Assembly: GCA_016937945.1 (NCBI GenBank)
Contig: JAFGVP010000111.1
Location: 1-43,968, forward strand
Direction of reading: 5' to 3'
DNA length: 43,968 bases
Source: Pontiellaceae bacterium
GTDB lineage: Bacteria; Verrucomicrobiota; Kiritimatiellia; Kiritimatiellales; Pontiellaceae
The translations under genes and the position numbers were made by a program. This document shows, one piece after another, positions 33,407 through 41,845 of the stretch (position 1 is its first letter; each line of letters opens with the position of its first letter). The notes below the pieces were generated by a model that was not told the DNA's origin, did no database searches, and saw only the letters and a program-made list of their open reading frames with translations.

Positions 33407-34446
33407 AGATCCTGAAATCACTGAATGTCCTGTCCATTGCGGCTATGGCCGCCCTGCTGGCCGGATGCGGCGGTAGCAGCAAGCCGGTCCTCAATGTCTA
33501 TAACTGGGCCGACTATGTCGATGAAAACCAGCTCGACGCCTTTGCAGAAGAGTTTAACTGCAAGGTGGTGGTGGATACCTTTGACTCCAATGAATCGATG
33601 TATGCCAAACTCAAGGCCGGCGCAACCGGATACGATGTCATTTTCCCGTCGAGCTACATGAGCCGGATCATGGGCGAACAGGAGATGCTCATTCCGCTGG
33701 ATCATTCAAAACTGCCTAACCTGAAAAACCTCGACCCCGCCTTTAAACCGCTCCTTCTCGACAAGGAAAACCGCTTTAGCGTCCCCTACGCATTCAGCTA
33801 TACCGGCATCGGCTACCGATCCGACAAGATCGATGCGCCGGAAGCCAGCTGGGCGCTGTTTGCCGACACCGCCTATGCCGGACGCACCACTCTGCTGAAC
33901 GACATCCGCGAAACCCTCGGCGCCGCCCTGATCTCCCTCGGCTACCCGCTGAACTCCACCGATGAAAAGCAGATCAACGAGGCAGCCGACCGCGTGATCG
34001 AATGGAAAAAGCAGATCGCCAAGTTTGACAGCGAACAATACAAGACCGGAATCGACTCTGCAGAATTCATTCTGGTTCAGGGATACTCCTCCGACCTGCT
34101 CATGGTCATGGATGAAAATGAAAACATCGGCATGCTCTTCCCGAAAGAAGGCATGGCCGCTACCTGCGACGAAATGGTGATCCCGGCGTCGGCCGACAAT
34201 CCGGAGCTTGCCCTTGAATTCATCAACTTCATGCTGCGCCCGGAAGTCGCCGCCGCCAATATGGAATGGAATCTGGCCCAGATTCCGAACCTACCGGCCT
34301 ACGCGCTGATTGATGAAGAGGTTCGCAGCAATCCTTCCATCTTCCTGAATGCAGACGTCCTGGCCAAATGCCAGCTAATGGAAGATGTCGGCGACGCCAT
34401 CGCCCTTTATACCAAGGCATGGGACCGCGTAAAAGCGGCTGAATAA
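33403..34446 (+). CDS. potD: Polyamine ABC transporter substrate-binding lipoprotein
   Basis: Extracytoplasmic binding protein that delivers spermidine or putrescine to PotBC. The 347-residue chain has a lipoprotein signal ending at ALLAGC (Cys about 22), then the PotD start VLNVYNWADYVDENQLDAF, KVVVDTFDSNESMYAKLKAG, YDVIFPSSYM, FSVPYAFSYTGIGY, LNDIRETLGAALISLGY, VQGYSSDLLMVMDENENIGMLFPKEG and ELALEFINFMLRPEVAA. The usual PotD/PotF aromatic and acidic contacts (Trp of YNWADY, Asp/Glu near DENEN) appear present. AGGAG lies about 8 bases before the ATG. Lipidation is typical for Gram-positive and some didermic PVC versions; E. coli PotD is a free periplasmic protein. Confidence 0.94.
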   Translation: MKILKSLNVLSIAAMAALLAGCGGSSKPVLNVYNWADYVDENQLDAFAEEFNCKVVVDTFDSNESMYAKLKAGATGYDVIFPSSYMSRIMGEQEMLIPLDHSKLPNLKNLDPAFKPLLLDKENRFSVPYAFSYTGIGYRSDKIDAPEASWALFADTAYAGRTTLLNDIRETLGAALISLGYPLNSTDEKQINEAADRVIEWKKQIAKFDSEQYKTGIDSAEFILVQGYSSDLLMVMDENENIGMLFPKEGMAATCDEMVIPASADNPELALEFINFMLRPEVAAANMEWNLAQIPNLPAYALIDEEVRSNPSIFLNADVLAKCQLMEDVGDAIALYTKAWDRVKAAE

Positions 34447-34461
34447 CCGCCCTGAGAGCGA

Positions 34462-34481
34462 GCGGGGTCTTCGGTCCCCGC
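34462..34481. terminator. Hairpin between convergent potD and ksgA
   Basis: GCGGGG (34462-34467) and CCCCGC (34476-34481) close a loop with TTCG at its tip. It fills the 39-base gap between the two converging stops and may serve both strands, although neither side has a strong T-run. Confidence 0.55.
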
Positions 34482-34485
34482 GATG

Positions 34486-35316
34486 CTATACCAGCAAACG
34501 GGCCAACGATGCCCAACGCTCAATCTCGATCACTTCCGGCCGTTCGGCGTGTTCGATACCGGCTTCCGCCAGCAGCTCATCAACGGGCGAAATGCCCATG
34601 TGCTTCAGAATGGTTCCCACCTGCTTCCGGCGCTGGGAGAAGCAGTGCTTCACCAGCGTCTTGAAGGTCGGATAAACGGCTTCGTCTACGACCGGAACAT
34701 CGCGCCGTTCCATCTTCACCACGGCGGACCACACCTTCGGCGGCGGAAGAAAACAGGTCGGACTGATCTTTTTGACCAGCGTGTTGCGATAATAGACGCC
34801 GGTCAGGATCCCTAGCATGCCGTAATGCTTGTCGCCGGACGGCGCCGTCAGACGATCCGCCACCTCTTTCTGAATGGTAAGCGACATGATTTCAGGTCGA
34901 TGCGCACACTCGGCAATATCCACCATCAGCCGGCTGGCAACGGAATACGGCAGGTTGGCCGCCACCTTCGTGATTCCGCCTGCAAACAGGGCGTCCATAT
35001 CCACATCCAACGCATCCTCCTCGATCAGGGAAAAATCCGAAAACCGCGACCGGAGGTATTTTGCCATGGTCGGATCTTTTTCAATGCAGGTGACCGACCT
35101 TGCCTTTGGAATAATCCGCTCCGTCAGCGCGCCCAGGCCGGGACCGATTTCAAGTACGTTTTCATCCGGCCCAATGCCGGCGGTATCGGCAATAATATCG
35201 AGGATATTAGCGTCGATCAAATAGTTCTGACCCAGCCCCTTGTTCGGGCGATGGCCCAGCTGCGCCAGCAGACCGCGCACTTCCTTCGGACTCGTCAATC
35301 GCGTTTCGTTATTCAT
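34486..35316 (-). CDS. rsmA: 16S rRNA (adenine1518-N6/adenine1519-N6)-dimethyltransferase
   Basis: RsmA/KsgA dimethylates the two adjacent adenines near the 3' end of 16S rRNA in late 30S assembly. The 276-residue protein shows RPNKGLGQNYLIDANIL, the SAM motif VLEIGPGLGALTERII, CIEKDP, EEDALDVD, the catalytic NLPY motif (KVAANLPYSVASRLMV), IQKEVADRLTAPSGDKHYGMLG and SPTCFLPPPKVWSAVVKM, then the helical RNA-binding end (KHCFSQRRKQVGTIL). Three bases separate its start from the pdxA stop. The pairing of pdxA with ksgA is also found in Proteobacteria. Confidence 0.95.
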   Translation of the reverse strand: MNNETRLTSPKEVRGLLAQLGHRPNKGLGQNYLIDANILDIIADTAGIGPDENVLEIGPGLGALTERIIPKARSVTCIEKDPTMAKYLRSRFSDFSLIEEDALDVDMDALFAGGITKVAANLPYSVASRLMVDIAECAHRPEIMSLTIQKEVADRLTAPSGDKHYGMLGILTGVYYRNTLVKKISPTCFLPPPKVWSAVVKMERRDVPVVDEAVYPTFKTLVKHCFSQRRKQVGTILKHMGISPVDELLAEAGIEHAERPEVIEIERWASLARLLV

Positions 35317-35319
35317 AGA

Positions 35320-36270
35320 TCATTTCCAAGGGTTCTGTTTCCCTGCCATTTCAACGGCCAGTGCAATTGCATGTTTCATGCTCTTCGGCGACGCTTCATT
35401 TTTCCCGGCGATGCCGAATGCCGTTCCATGATCGGGCGAAGTACGGATGATCGGCAGCCCGAGCGTCACATTAATTCCTTCATCAAATCCGATCATCTTC
35501 AACGGACCGAGGCCCTGATCGTGGTACATGGCCACCACAGCGTCAAACCCGCCGTTCAGCGCCTGATAGAAAATGGTATCCGCAGGAACGGCGTCGGACA
35601 CGTTGTATCCTTTTTTACGAATGGACCGGATGGCCGGATTGATCAGTTCAATCTCTTCCCGCCCGATCACACCACCGTCGCCGGCATGCGGATTTAATCC
35701 ACAAACACCAATTCGACCATTTAATATTCCAAACAGTTTCAATGCCTGACCGGTCAGCTCAATATGCTCCTGAATCGTTTTCCGGGAAAGCGCGCCGGAC
35801 ACCTTTGAAATCGGAAGATGCCGCGTCACCAGCATAACCCGCAATCCGCCGCCCATGAGCATCATACCGAAATTCTTTGTGCTGGTCAGCTCCGCCAGCA
35901 GCTCGGTATGCCCGGGCATATCATATCCCGCCTTATGAAATCCTTCCTTGCAGATCGGCGCCGTCACCATGGCATCGATCGCGCCGGACCGGCAGTCGGA
36001 GACCGCCGCACAGATGGCTTCGTACGCCAGCCGCGATGCATCGGCCCGGACCTTCCCGGGATGCCACGCGGCTCGGACTCCGACATCATGAAATCGGATC
36101 TTTCGGGACACGGGAATTCCCAGCGCCCGGGCCTGCTCGCGAATGATCGCTTCCGAGCCATAGAAGACAAACTCCGCATAGGCCGGCCAGCGGCTTCGGC
36201 CTACGGCTTTGAGCGCAACCTCGGGCCCGATGCCGTTGATATCGCCGATACTGATTCCAATCCGACTCAT
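35320..36270 (-). CDS. pdxA: 4-hydroxythreonine-4-phosphate dehydrogenase
   Basis: NAD-dependent enzyme of B6 synthesis that makes the aminooxopropyl phosphate used by PdxJ. About 316 residues with GISIGDINGIGPEVALKA, VTAPICKEGFHKAGYDMPGHTE, MLVTRHLPISKV, GVCGLNPHAGDGGVIGREE, DAVPADTIF and VVAMYHDQGLGPLKMIGFDEG, followed by LGLPIIRTSPDHGTAF. The His residues of MPGHTE, MYHDQG and SPDHGT are the metal ligands of this family. ATG 36270 overlaps the DUF362 stop as ATGA, which fixes the start. Confidence 0.95.
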   Translation of the reverse strand: MSRIGISIGDINGIGPEVALKAVGRSRWPAYAEFVFYGSEAIIREQARALGIPVSRKIRFHDVGVRAAWHPGKVRADASRLAYEAICAAVSDCRSGAIDAMVTAPICKEGFHKAGYDMPGHTELLAELTSTKNFGMMLMGGGLRVMLVTRHLPISKVSGALSRKTIQEHIELTGQALKLFGILNGRIGVCGLNPHAGDGGVIGREEIELINPAIRSIRKKGYNVSDAVPADTIFYQALNGGFDAVVAMYHDQGLGPLKMIGFDEGINVTLGLPIIRTSPDHGTAFGIAGKNEASPKSMKHAIALAVEMAGKQNPWK

Positions 36271-37460
36271 GATCCGCACCCTTCTTCCGACTCGCTCAGC
36301 ATTTTAAAAATCTGGCTGGGAACCGGCGGACATCCCGGTACAAAAATGCCGGCATCCTTCTGCTTACAGGTGCATTGCCCGATACAGAGCGTTCCGGGCG
36401 GCAGCTCCGCGTGACCTTTGCCGATAGCGACCCGAAGCGGCTCACCGGCAGGAATATAGTCGGCCAGACTTTCCCCGAAACGCCGAAGAAACATCAGCAG
36501 CGTCGACTGGCAGGCACTGCAGGAGTTACGGTCCAGCACCTCGATCCCAGGAAACTCAATGGTCAGGTTCTGCGGAGAAGCCGCAAATTCGGCCGCATGC
36601 GCTTCCCAGTCCGACGGGAACACAGCAATTTGATTCAGATCAATTATGCCGCAACCGTTGGTGGCGCCGATTCGAAGATGTGGTACGGATTCAGCGTTAC
36701 GCCCCATAAGCCGACATGCAACCGCATCCGCGGCAAACGCATCACTTCCGGCCAACACCACATCCAGAGCCTTGGGGGTTCCGGCGCCGGGCCCGAGCCC
36801 CTCCATTCCAATGGATCCGTCGATCAGCACAAAATGGGGACGCAACACCGTCGCCATGTCGCCGATGGCTATATCGAGCGATTTATCGCTCGTGCCTTCA
36901 AGCTGAGGAAGCATATGCAGATCCACCTTGCTGCGGCGCCAGAGACAGCCTTTCATATTCTTGACCGAAAGAGTCACGCCCGTGTGCATATGGATCTTCA
37001 TCACCGGAATGGAAACGACAAAATCAAAATCGAATACATCGGCACAAACCTTAAGCTCCTGAATCACTTTACCGAAAGGAACAGCAACCGGCACCGGCTT
37101 ACGCACATCCATATCAATGAGGGGACAATCACGTTCAACAGCCATACGGGTCATCCCGCAACGTTCAAAGGCCTCCGGCGTTTTTACCCCGGCAATCGGA
37201 CTCTCCCCGATCGCCACCTCCGCGCCGGCGGCACGAAAAACATCGATCGCGGCAGCAACCACCTCCGGATTGGTATTCACCCCGGAGCCGGGATCTGTCA
37301 TCCGACCGACATTCGGTTTCAGCAGGACCCGCTTTCCACGAACCGGCGAAAGATCGAATGCCTGAAGGGCGGCCACGGCATTCCGGTAGGCATCCGGCCC
37401 ATGCACAACGTGAACAACAGGATGCTGCGGATCGGGATTCAATGCATTGTCTTCGGTCAT
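36267..37460 (-). CDS. DUF362 domain-containing protein with C-terminal cysteine motifs
   Basis: Protein of about 397 residues in the DUF362 family, whose members are mostly uncharacterised. The family core is visible: VLLKPNVGRMTDPGSGVNTNPEVV, DVFRAAGAEVAIGESPIAG, FVVSIPVMKIHMHTGVTLSVKNMKG, FVLIDGSIGMEGLGPGAGTP and VLAGSDAFAADAVACRLMG. After about residue 300 comes a Cys-rich end: NSCSACQSTLLMF, then LCIGQCTCKQKDAGIFVPGCPPVP, six cysteines in a spacing that could bind a metal or an Fe-S cluster but is not the classical 4Fe-4S ferredoxin pattern. It is translationally coupled to pdxA (ATGA). ATG 37460 and an in-frame ATG at 37478 are both possible. Function unknown; a redox role is inference. 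Confidence 0.82.
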   Translation of the reverse strand: MTEDNALNPDPQHPVVHVVHGPDAYRNAVAALQAFDLSPVRGKRVLLKPNVGRMTDPGSGVNTNPEVVAAAIDVFRAAGAEVAIGESPIAGVKTPEAFERCGMTRMAVERDCPLIDMDVRKPVPVAVPFGKVIQELKVCADVFDFDFVVSIPVMKIHMHTGVTLSVKNMKGCLWRRSKVDLHMLPQLEGTSDKSLDIAIGDMATVLRPHFVLIDGSIGMEGLGPGAGTPKALDVVLAGSDAFAADAVACRLMGRNAESVPHLRIGATNGCGIIDLNQIAVFPSDWEAHAAEFAASPQNLTIEFPGIEVLDRNSCSACQSTLLMFLRRFGESLADYIPAGEPLRVAIGKGHAELPPGTLCIGQCTCKQKDAGIFVPGCPPVPSQIFKMLSESEEGCGS

Positions 37461-37529
37461 AAGGAAATCTCTATTCATGGAACTGAACGGAAAATGGTAT
37501 CCGGCTTTCCGCCCGTTCGCAAAAGAAAA

Positions 37530-37554
37530 AAGGCCTCGCGCAATGCGAGGCCTT
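37530..37554 (-). terminator. Strong terminator of glnN
   Basis: AAGGCCTCGC (37530-37539) and GCGAGGCCTT (37545-37554) form a perfect 10-bp stem, extendable by A-T pairs, with a 5-base loop. On the minus strand the T-rich TTTTTTC follows the stem, 22 bases after the glnN stop. T residues on the other side make it potentially bidirectional. Confidence 0.9.
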
Positions 37555-37576
37555 TTCAGTGATCTGTACCGATCGC

Positions 37577-39610
37577 TTAGACGAGCAGCAACTCGGCATA
37601 GCTCGGCAGCGGCCAGATGTCAGCCGGAACGATTGCTTCGAGCGCATCAACGGATGCACGGAGTTCGCCCATGGCAACCACTTCATCCTCAGTGCTTTCA
37701 GCCTTTTCGAGAGCAGTAATACCGGCAACCGTCTTCTCCAGCAGGCTGGACATTTCGGCCGTGATTCCGGCAACCGCGGGAACGGAGGAGTATTCGTTGA
37801 TCGCCGTTACAACTGCAGGAATAATCATGCTCTTCGCGATATCGAGTGCAGTCGCAGCTTCGATACCGATCAGGGTTTCATAAACTTCCTCATAGATGTT
37901 GAAACGGGACTCCAGCTCTTCGTTGCTCAGTACACCATACTTGGCAAAGAGATCCTTGGCCTTCTGCGTCTGTAGCGCCGGAAGCGCATCCGGGGTCGTC
38001 ACCATGTTCGGAAGACCGCGGGAAGCGGCTTCTTCCAGCCACGCGTCGGTGTAACCGTCGCCATTAAACAGGATACGCTTATGTTCCTTGATGATCTCAG
38101 CCAGTACGTCCTGCAGGGCGGCGTTGAATTCTTTTCCTTCCGCAACCGCAGATTCGAGCTTGGTGCAGACATAGTCAAAGGCTTCAGCAACGATCGTGTT
38201 AAGAACAACGTTCGCGCCGGCCGGGCTCTGGTTAGAACCAACCGCACGGAACTCAAAACGGTTACCGGTGAAGGCAAACGGAGAGGTACGGTTACGGTCG
38301 GTGTTTCCACGCGGAAGCTTCGGCAACAGATCAACGCCGAGAGCAATGAGTCCGCCATCCTTGGAAGACTTGGCGCCGCCGGCTTCAATCTGCTCAACGA
38401 TGTCGGTGAGCTGGTCGCCGAGGAAGATGGAAACAACCGCCGGAGGTGCTTCGTTGGCACCAAGACGATGGTCGTTACCTGCCGTTGCTACAGAAGCACG
38501 CAACAGGTCAGCATGGGTATCAACCGCCTTCATCAGAGCAACGATGATGGTCATGAACTTGGCATTTTCATGCGGGTTGGAGCCCGGGCTCAGCCAGTTC
38601 TTCCCATCCGGTCCCATGATGGACCAGTTGTTATGCTTACCGGAACCGTTCACACCAGCGAAGGGCTTTTCGTGCAGCAGGCATACAAAGCCATGCTTTT
38701 CAGCGGTGGTACGCAGGGTTTCGAGCGTCAGCATATTGTGGTCGACCGAAATGTTCAGGGTCTGGAAGACCGGAGCGATTTCGAACTGGGCCGGGCACAC
38801 TTCATTGTGACGGGTTTTGGCCGGAATGCTCAGCTTCCAAAGTTCCTTGTCAAGATCAGCCATGAAAGCAGCTACGCGCGGCTTGATGGCACCGAAATAG
38901 TGGTCATCGAGCTGCTGGTGCTTGGACGCCGGCTTGCCGAACAGGGTACGGCCGGTGCGTTGCAGGTCGGGACGGGCATCGTAGAGATCGGCGTCAATCA
39001 GGAAGTATTCCTGTTCAGAACCAAGAGTCGCCTTGGCCATGGTGTCGCCGCAATCGATTCCGAAGAGCTTGCCCAGACGAACGGTCTGCTCAGACAGCGC
39101 CTTCATGGAGCGCAGGAGCGGAGTCTTCTTGTCGAGGGCTTCGCCATTGTATCCGCAGAAAACGGTCGGGATACAGAGCGTAGCAGCGCCGGCGCCGTCA
39201 TACTTGATGAATGCGGGGCTGGTCGGATCCCAACCGGTATAACCGCGGGCTTCGAAGGTGGCGCGCAGGCCGCCGGACGGGAAGGAGGAGGCATCGGGTT
39301 CGCCCTGAATGAGCTCTTCACCGGAGAAACCGGTAACAACACCGCCCTTGAAATCAGGGAAGATGAAGGAATCGTGCTTTTCGGCAGTAGCGCCGGTGAG
39401 CGGCTGGAACCAGTGCGTATAGTGCGTAGCGCCCTTTTCCATCGCCCATTCTTTCATGGCTTCAGCCACTTCGTCAGCAATGCTGGCGTCAAGTGCAGCG
39501 CCGGTATCGATCGTCTTTTTGAGCTTCTCGAAAGTCGGAGCCGACAGGCGGGCTTCCATGACCTTGAGGCTGAATACGTTTTCGCCAAAGGCTTCAATGT
39601 TATTCTTCAT
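37577..39610 (-). CDS. glnN: Glutamine synthetase type III
   Basis: Makes glutamine from glutamate, ammonia and ATP; the large GSIII class forms dodecamers. The 677-residue length and motifs fit Gln[130 protein letters not shown] and a C-terminal helical extension with [22 protein letters not shown] lies about 7 bases before the ATG. It is monocistronic, with its own terminator. The leader has a nested palindrome (39680-39705) that could be a regulatory site; no nitrogen regulator gene is adjacent. Confidence 0.96.
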   Translation of the reverse strand: MKNNIEAFGENVFSLKVMEARLSAPTFEKLKKTIDTGAALDASIADEVAEAMKEWAMEKGATHYTHWFQPLTGATAEKHDSFIFPDFKGGVVTGFSGEELIQGEPDASSFPSGGLRATFEARGYTGWDPTSPAFIKYDGAGAATLCIPTVFCGYNGEALDKKTPLLRSMKALSEQTVRLGKLFGIDCGDTMAKATLGSEQEYFLIDADLYDARPDLQRTGRTLFGKPASKHQQLDDHYFGAIKPRVAAFMADLDKELWKLSIPAKTRHNEVCPAQFEIAPVFQTLNISVDHNMLTLETLRTTAEKHGFVCLLHEKPFAGVNGSGKHNNWSIMGPDGKNWLSPGSNPHENAKFMTIIVALMKAVDTHADLLRASVATAGNDHRLGANEAPPAVVSIFLGDQLTDIVEQIEAGGAKSSKDGGLIALGVDLLPKLPRGNTDRNRTSPFAFTGNRFEFRAVGSNQSPAGANVVLNTIVAEAFDYVCTKLESAVAEGKEFNAALQDVLAEIIKEHKRILFNGDGYTDAWLEEAASRGLPNMVTTPDALPALQTQKAKDLFAKYGVLSNEELESRFNIYEEVYETLIGIEAATALDIAKSMIIPAVVTAINEYSSVPAVAGITAEMSSLLEKTVAGITALEKAESTEDEVVAMGELRASVDALEAIVPADIWPLPSYAELLLV

Positions 39611-39679
39611 CTCTGTTCTCCTTTAATTGTTCAATTGCCCCCGTCGTACCGGCGACATTGCAACCTACTCAAACCAAAA

Positions 39680-39705
39680 CCGGCCGCCTCATATGAGATA
39701 GCCGG
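39680..39705 (-). promoter_or_regulatory. Nested palindrome upstream of glnN
   Basis: CTCATATGAG (39688-39697) is a perfect 10-base palindrome, flanked by CCGGC (39680-39684) and GCCGG (39701-39705). It sits 70-95 bases before the glnN start. A weak TTGATC/TATGAG promoter pair, 16 bases apart on the minus strand, overlaps it. An operator is plausible, but no binding protein can be named. Confidence 0.4.
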
Positions 39706-39844
39706 ACTTGATCAAATAAAACTGGCTTCATAAAACCGACAGGATCTGAGCACGTTTCATACCATCCACGTCTCCACGACATATCCATATACACGCCATT
39801 GTTTTACAAATATTTCCGAAAAAATCAATTTTCAAATACCCGAC

Positions 39845-39881
39845 AAATATGTACCCCAGCCATCATGGCAGATACATATTT
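39845..39881 (-). terminator. Hairpin after lpxD
   Basis: AAATATGTA (39845-39853) and TACATATTT (39873-39881) form a 9-bp A/T-rich stem. The interior contains GCC-ATCAT-GGC as a second short stem. It begins 14 bases after the lpxD stop; its T-rich side could end lpxD transcription. Confidence 0.5.
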
Positions 39882-39894
39882 GAAGATAGGATCA

Positions 39895-40932
39895 CTATCC
39901 AGCATCTCCATGCGCCTGCAGCTGATCAACGCGCTGCTCCAATGCCCGAATCTTTTCCTTCAGCTTGGGAAGCAGGATGGTATTGGCCACCGTCTTCTTA
40001 AACTGAAGGTGCGGCATGGCAGGAGATCCCATCACGAAATCCTTCGGTGCGACATCTTTCATGACCCCCGACTGGGCGCCGACAATGGCTCCGTCGCCCA
40101 CCTCCAGATGACCGGCAAGCCCCGCCTGCCCCGCAAGAATGACGCGCGAGCCGATCGTGGTGCTTCCCGAAATGCCGGACTGACCGCACATCACGGAATG
40201 CTCACCGATGACCACGTTATGCGCAATCTGCACCAGATTATCGATTTTTGTACCTTTACCGATGCGGGTTTTACCAAAGCGGGCGCGGTCGATGGCAACA
40301 TTGGCACCGATTTCAACATCATCACCGATAACGACGTTACCGATCTGGGGAATTTTTGTTCTTGACCCATCTTTCTGGACGGCATAGCCGAAACCGTCGG
40401 CCCCGACCACGGTTCCGTTGTGAATGATTACCCGGTCACCGATTTCCGTAAACTCGCGGGTGGATACCAGCGGATAAAGCAGGCAATTTTCACCAATAAC
40501 CGTTTTATACCCAATGACGCAGTTAGCCTGAATCACGGTATTGGCTCCGATTTTCACTCCGGCCTCAATGGTACAGTTTGCACCGATCACCACGCCCTCG
40601 TCCAGACGGGCGGACTCATCAACACAGGCCGACGGATGTATTCCCGGCGCCGGTGCCGGAACCGGCTCATAAAACAACTCGGCCGCCACGGCAAAAGCCT
40701 GGTCAGAATTTTCAACCCGAACCAACGCACATTTCGTAGCGCGATCAAAATCGGCAGGGACAATCACGGCGGAAGCCTTGGTAGAGGTAACCAACGGGGC
40801 ATACTTGGGATTGGCAAGAAAACTCAGATCTCCTGCTTCCGCCTCTTTCAGGCCGGCCACACCGCTGATTTCGAGTTCAGCATCCCCCTCAATAACCCCG
40901 CCGAGGCGTTCTGCAATATCAGCAAGATTCAT
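39895..40932 (-). CDS. lpxD: UDP-3-O-(3-hydroxyacyl)glucosamine N-acyltransferase
   Basis: Third step of lipid A synthesis; adds the N-linked hydroxyacyl chain from acyl-ACP. The 345-residue protein has an N-terminal uridine-binding domain (GVAGLKEAEAGDLSFLANPKY), then a left-handed beta-helix of hexapeptide repeats (IGANCTIEAGVKIGANTVIQ, NVVIGDDVEIGANVAIDRAR, IGKGTKIDNLVQIAHNVVIG). The catalytic His lies in QIAHNVVIGEHS, and the C-terminal helices contain LLPKLKEKIRALEQRVDQL. It starts 1 base after skp ends. Its presence means the organism makes lipid A; lpxA, fabZ and lpxB, often adjacent, are not in the window. Confidence 0.95.
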   Translation of the reverse strand: MNLADIAERLGGVIEGDAELEISGVAGLKEAEAGDLSFLANPKYAPLVTSTKASAVIVPADFDRATKCALVRVENSDQAFAVAAELFYEPVPAPAPGIHPSACVDESARLDEGVVIGANCTIEAGVKIGANTVIQANCVIGYKTVIGENCLLYPLVSTREFTEIGDRVIIHNGTVVGADGFGYAVQKDGSRTKIPQIGNVVIGDDVEIGANVAIDRARFGKTRIGKGTKIDNLVQIAHNVVIGEHSVMCGQSGISGSTTIGSRVILAGQAGLAGHLEVGDGAIVGAQSGVMKDVAPKDFVMGSPAMPHLQFKKTVANTILLPKLKEKIRALEQRVDQLQAHGDAG

Positions 40933-40933
40933 C

Positions 40934-41548
40934 TTATTCTTCTTCCTCGAGATTCAGCCCGGTGGTGTCTGCTTCGAGTCCGGTCTTACGTCCTTCATTG
41001 AGAACCTCCAGCACGCCCGCGGTAATGTCGAATTTAGGAGCGGCAAATAGAATCACATCCGTACCAATACGGCTCTGTGCCGAGCGGTCAACCACCGCGG
41101 CAAAGCTTTTCATCTTGGCATAGTTGATGACTGTTTCGTGAATTTCGTCAAAAATCTTTTTAGTCATGCGCTGATTCTGGGACTCAATCTGCTCCATGCG
41201 GAGTTTTTCAAAGTCGGCCATTTCCTGCTCTTTTTTCTGAAGCGCAACCAGATTTTCTTCCAGCAGATCCCGCTTGTTGGCACGGATCTCTTCAGAAAGA
41301 TTTTCGTCGCGGGAGTCGGCACGGAGCTCTTCGATCTTGCCCTTGAGGGTTTCGACTTCGGCCTCCATCTCATCTCGCTCCAATTTAATATCGTCCGCCT
41401 GCTGCCGGATCTGATCCTGAGCAAGCTGGGTCTTATAAAAGCGCTTGAACACTTCCTGTATGTCAATAAAAGCGATTTCGTCGGCAGCTCGAACTCCGCC
41501 GGCCATCAGGAACAGGGCAACCATCACAACAGGGAAAAACGATTTCAT
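40934..41548 (-). CDS. skp: OmpH/Skp-family periplasmic chaperone
   Basis: Holdase that carries unfolded outer-membrane proteins to the BAM machine. About 204 residues. It has a signal peptide (MKSFFPVVMVALFLMAGGVRA), the family opening IAFIDIQEVFKRFYKTQLAQ, then a long coiled coil (about 45-140, rich in Glu/Lys: LKGKIEELRAD, LQKKEQEMADFEKLRMEQ). A C-terminal part (AVVDRSAQSRIGTDVILF) follows and the protein ends in an acidic tail (LNLEEEE). ATG 41548 was chosen because it precedes the signal peptide and has AAAGGA upstream. BamA, usually upstream, is missing here, but the skp-lpxD pairing is kept. Confidence 0.9.
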   Translation of the reverse strand: MKSFFPVVMVALFLMAGGVRAADEIAFIDIQEVFKRFYKTQLAQDQIRQQADDIKLERDEMEAEVETLKGKIEELRADSRDENLSEEIRANKRDLLEENLVALQKKEQEMADFEKLRMEQIESQNQRMTKKIFDEIHETVINYAKMKSFAAVVDRSAQSRIGTDVILFAAPKFDITAGVLEVLNEGRKTGLEADTTGLNLEEEE

Positions 41549-41716
41549 CTCCACAATCCTTTCTTTCGAATAGTCCGGCAGATTACCCAAATGGCGATAG
41601 GCATACAAACAAATCGTACGGATTTCCGGTATTTCCGGAGCGGCTTACAACCCGAAAAACGAAGGTTTATTTTTTGACATATTTTTTTGAACTTTTTTCA
41701 CGGGAATGGTCAAAAG

Positions 41717-41736
41717 GGTTGAATCAACATTCAACC
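41717..41736. repeat. Hairpin upstream of skp
   Basis: GGTTGAAT (41717-41724) and ATTCAACC (41729-41736) form a perfect 8-bp stem with a CAAC loop. It is the first of several inverted repeats leading to the plus-strand terminator at 41772. Confidence 0.6.
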
Positions 41737-41771
41737 ACATGAAAGCATGCTTCCCCCGCGGAAGCGCTTAG

Positions 41772-41807
41772 CGGCGCATGGCTCCCCCTTGTCATGCGCC
41801 GTTTTTT
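41772..41807 (+). terminator. Plus-strand rho-independent terminator without an annotated upstream gene
   Basis: CGGCGCATG (41772-41780) and CATGCGCCG (41793-41801) form a perfect 9-bp stem with a 12-base loop, followed by six T (41802-41807) on the plus strand. Both flanking genes are on the minus strand, where no T-run follows, so it appears to end an unannotated plus-strand transcript. Confidence 0.75.
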
Positions 41808-41845
41808 GGATCCGGCCAAACTGAAGCGGCATGCAGGCCGAAAAC

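Noticed and set aside
36375..37562. A 395-codon plus-strand frame opposite the DUF362 gene
   Set aside because: No family features; it runs through the glnN terminator and has no ribosome binding site.
39625..39660. Possible sigma-54 promoter before glnN (TGG ... TTGCA)
   Set aside because: The GG to GC distance is 12 bases instead of the required 10.
38081..39733. A 550-codon plus-strand open frame antisense to glnN
   Set aside because: It lies fully opposite a strongly conserved glutamine synthetase; its translation shows no domain and reads as a shadow of biased codon use.
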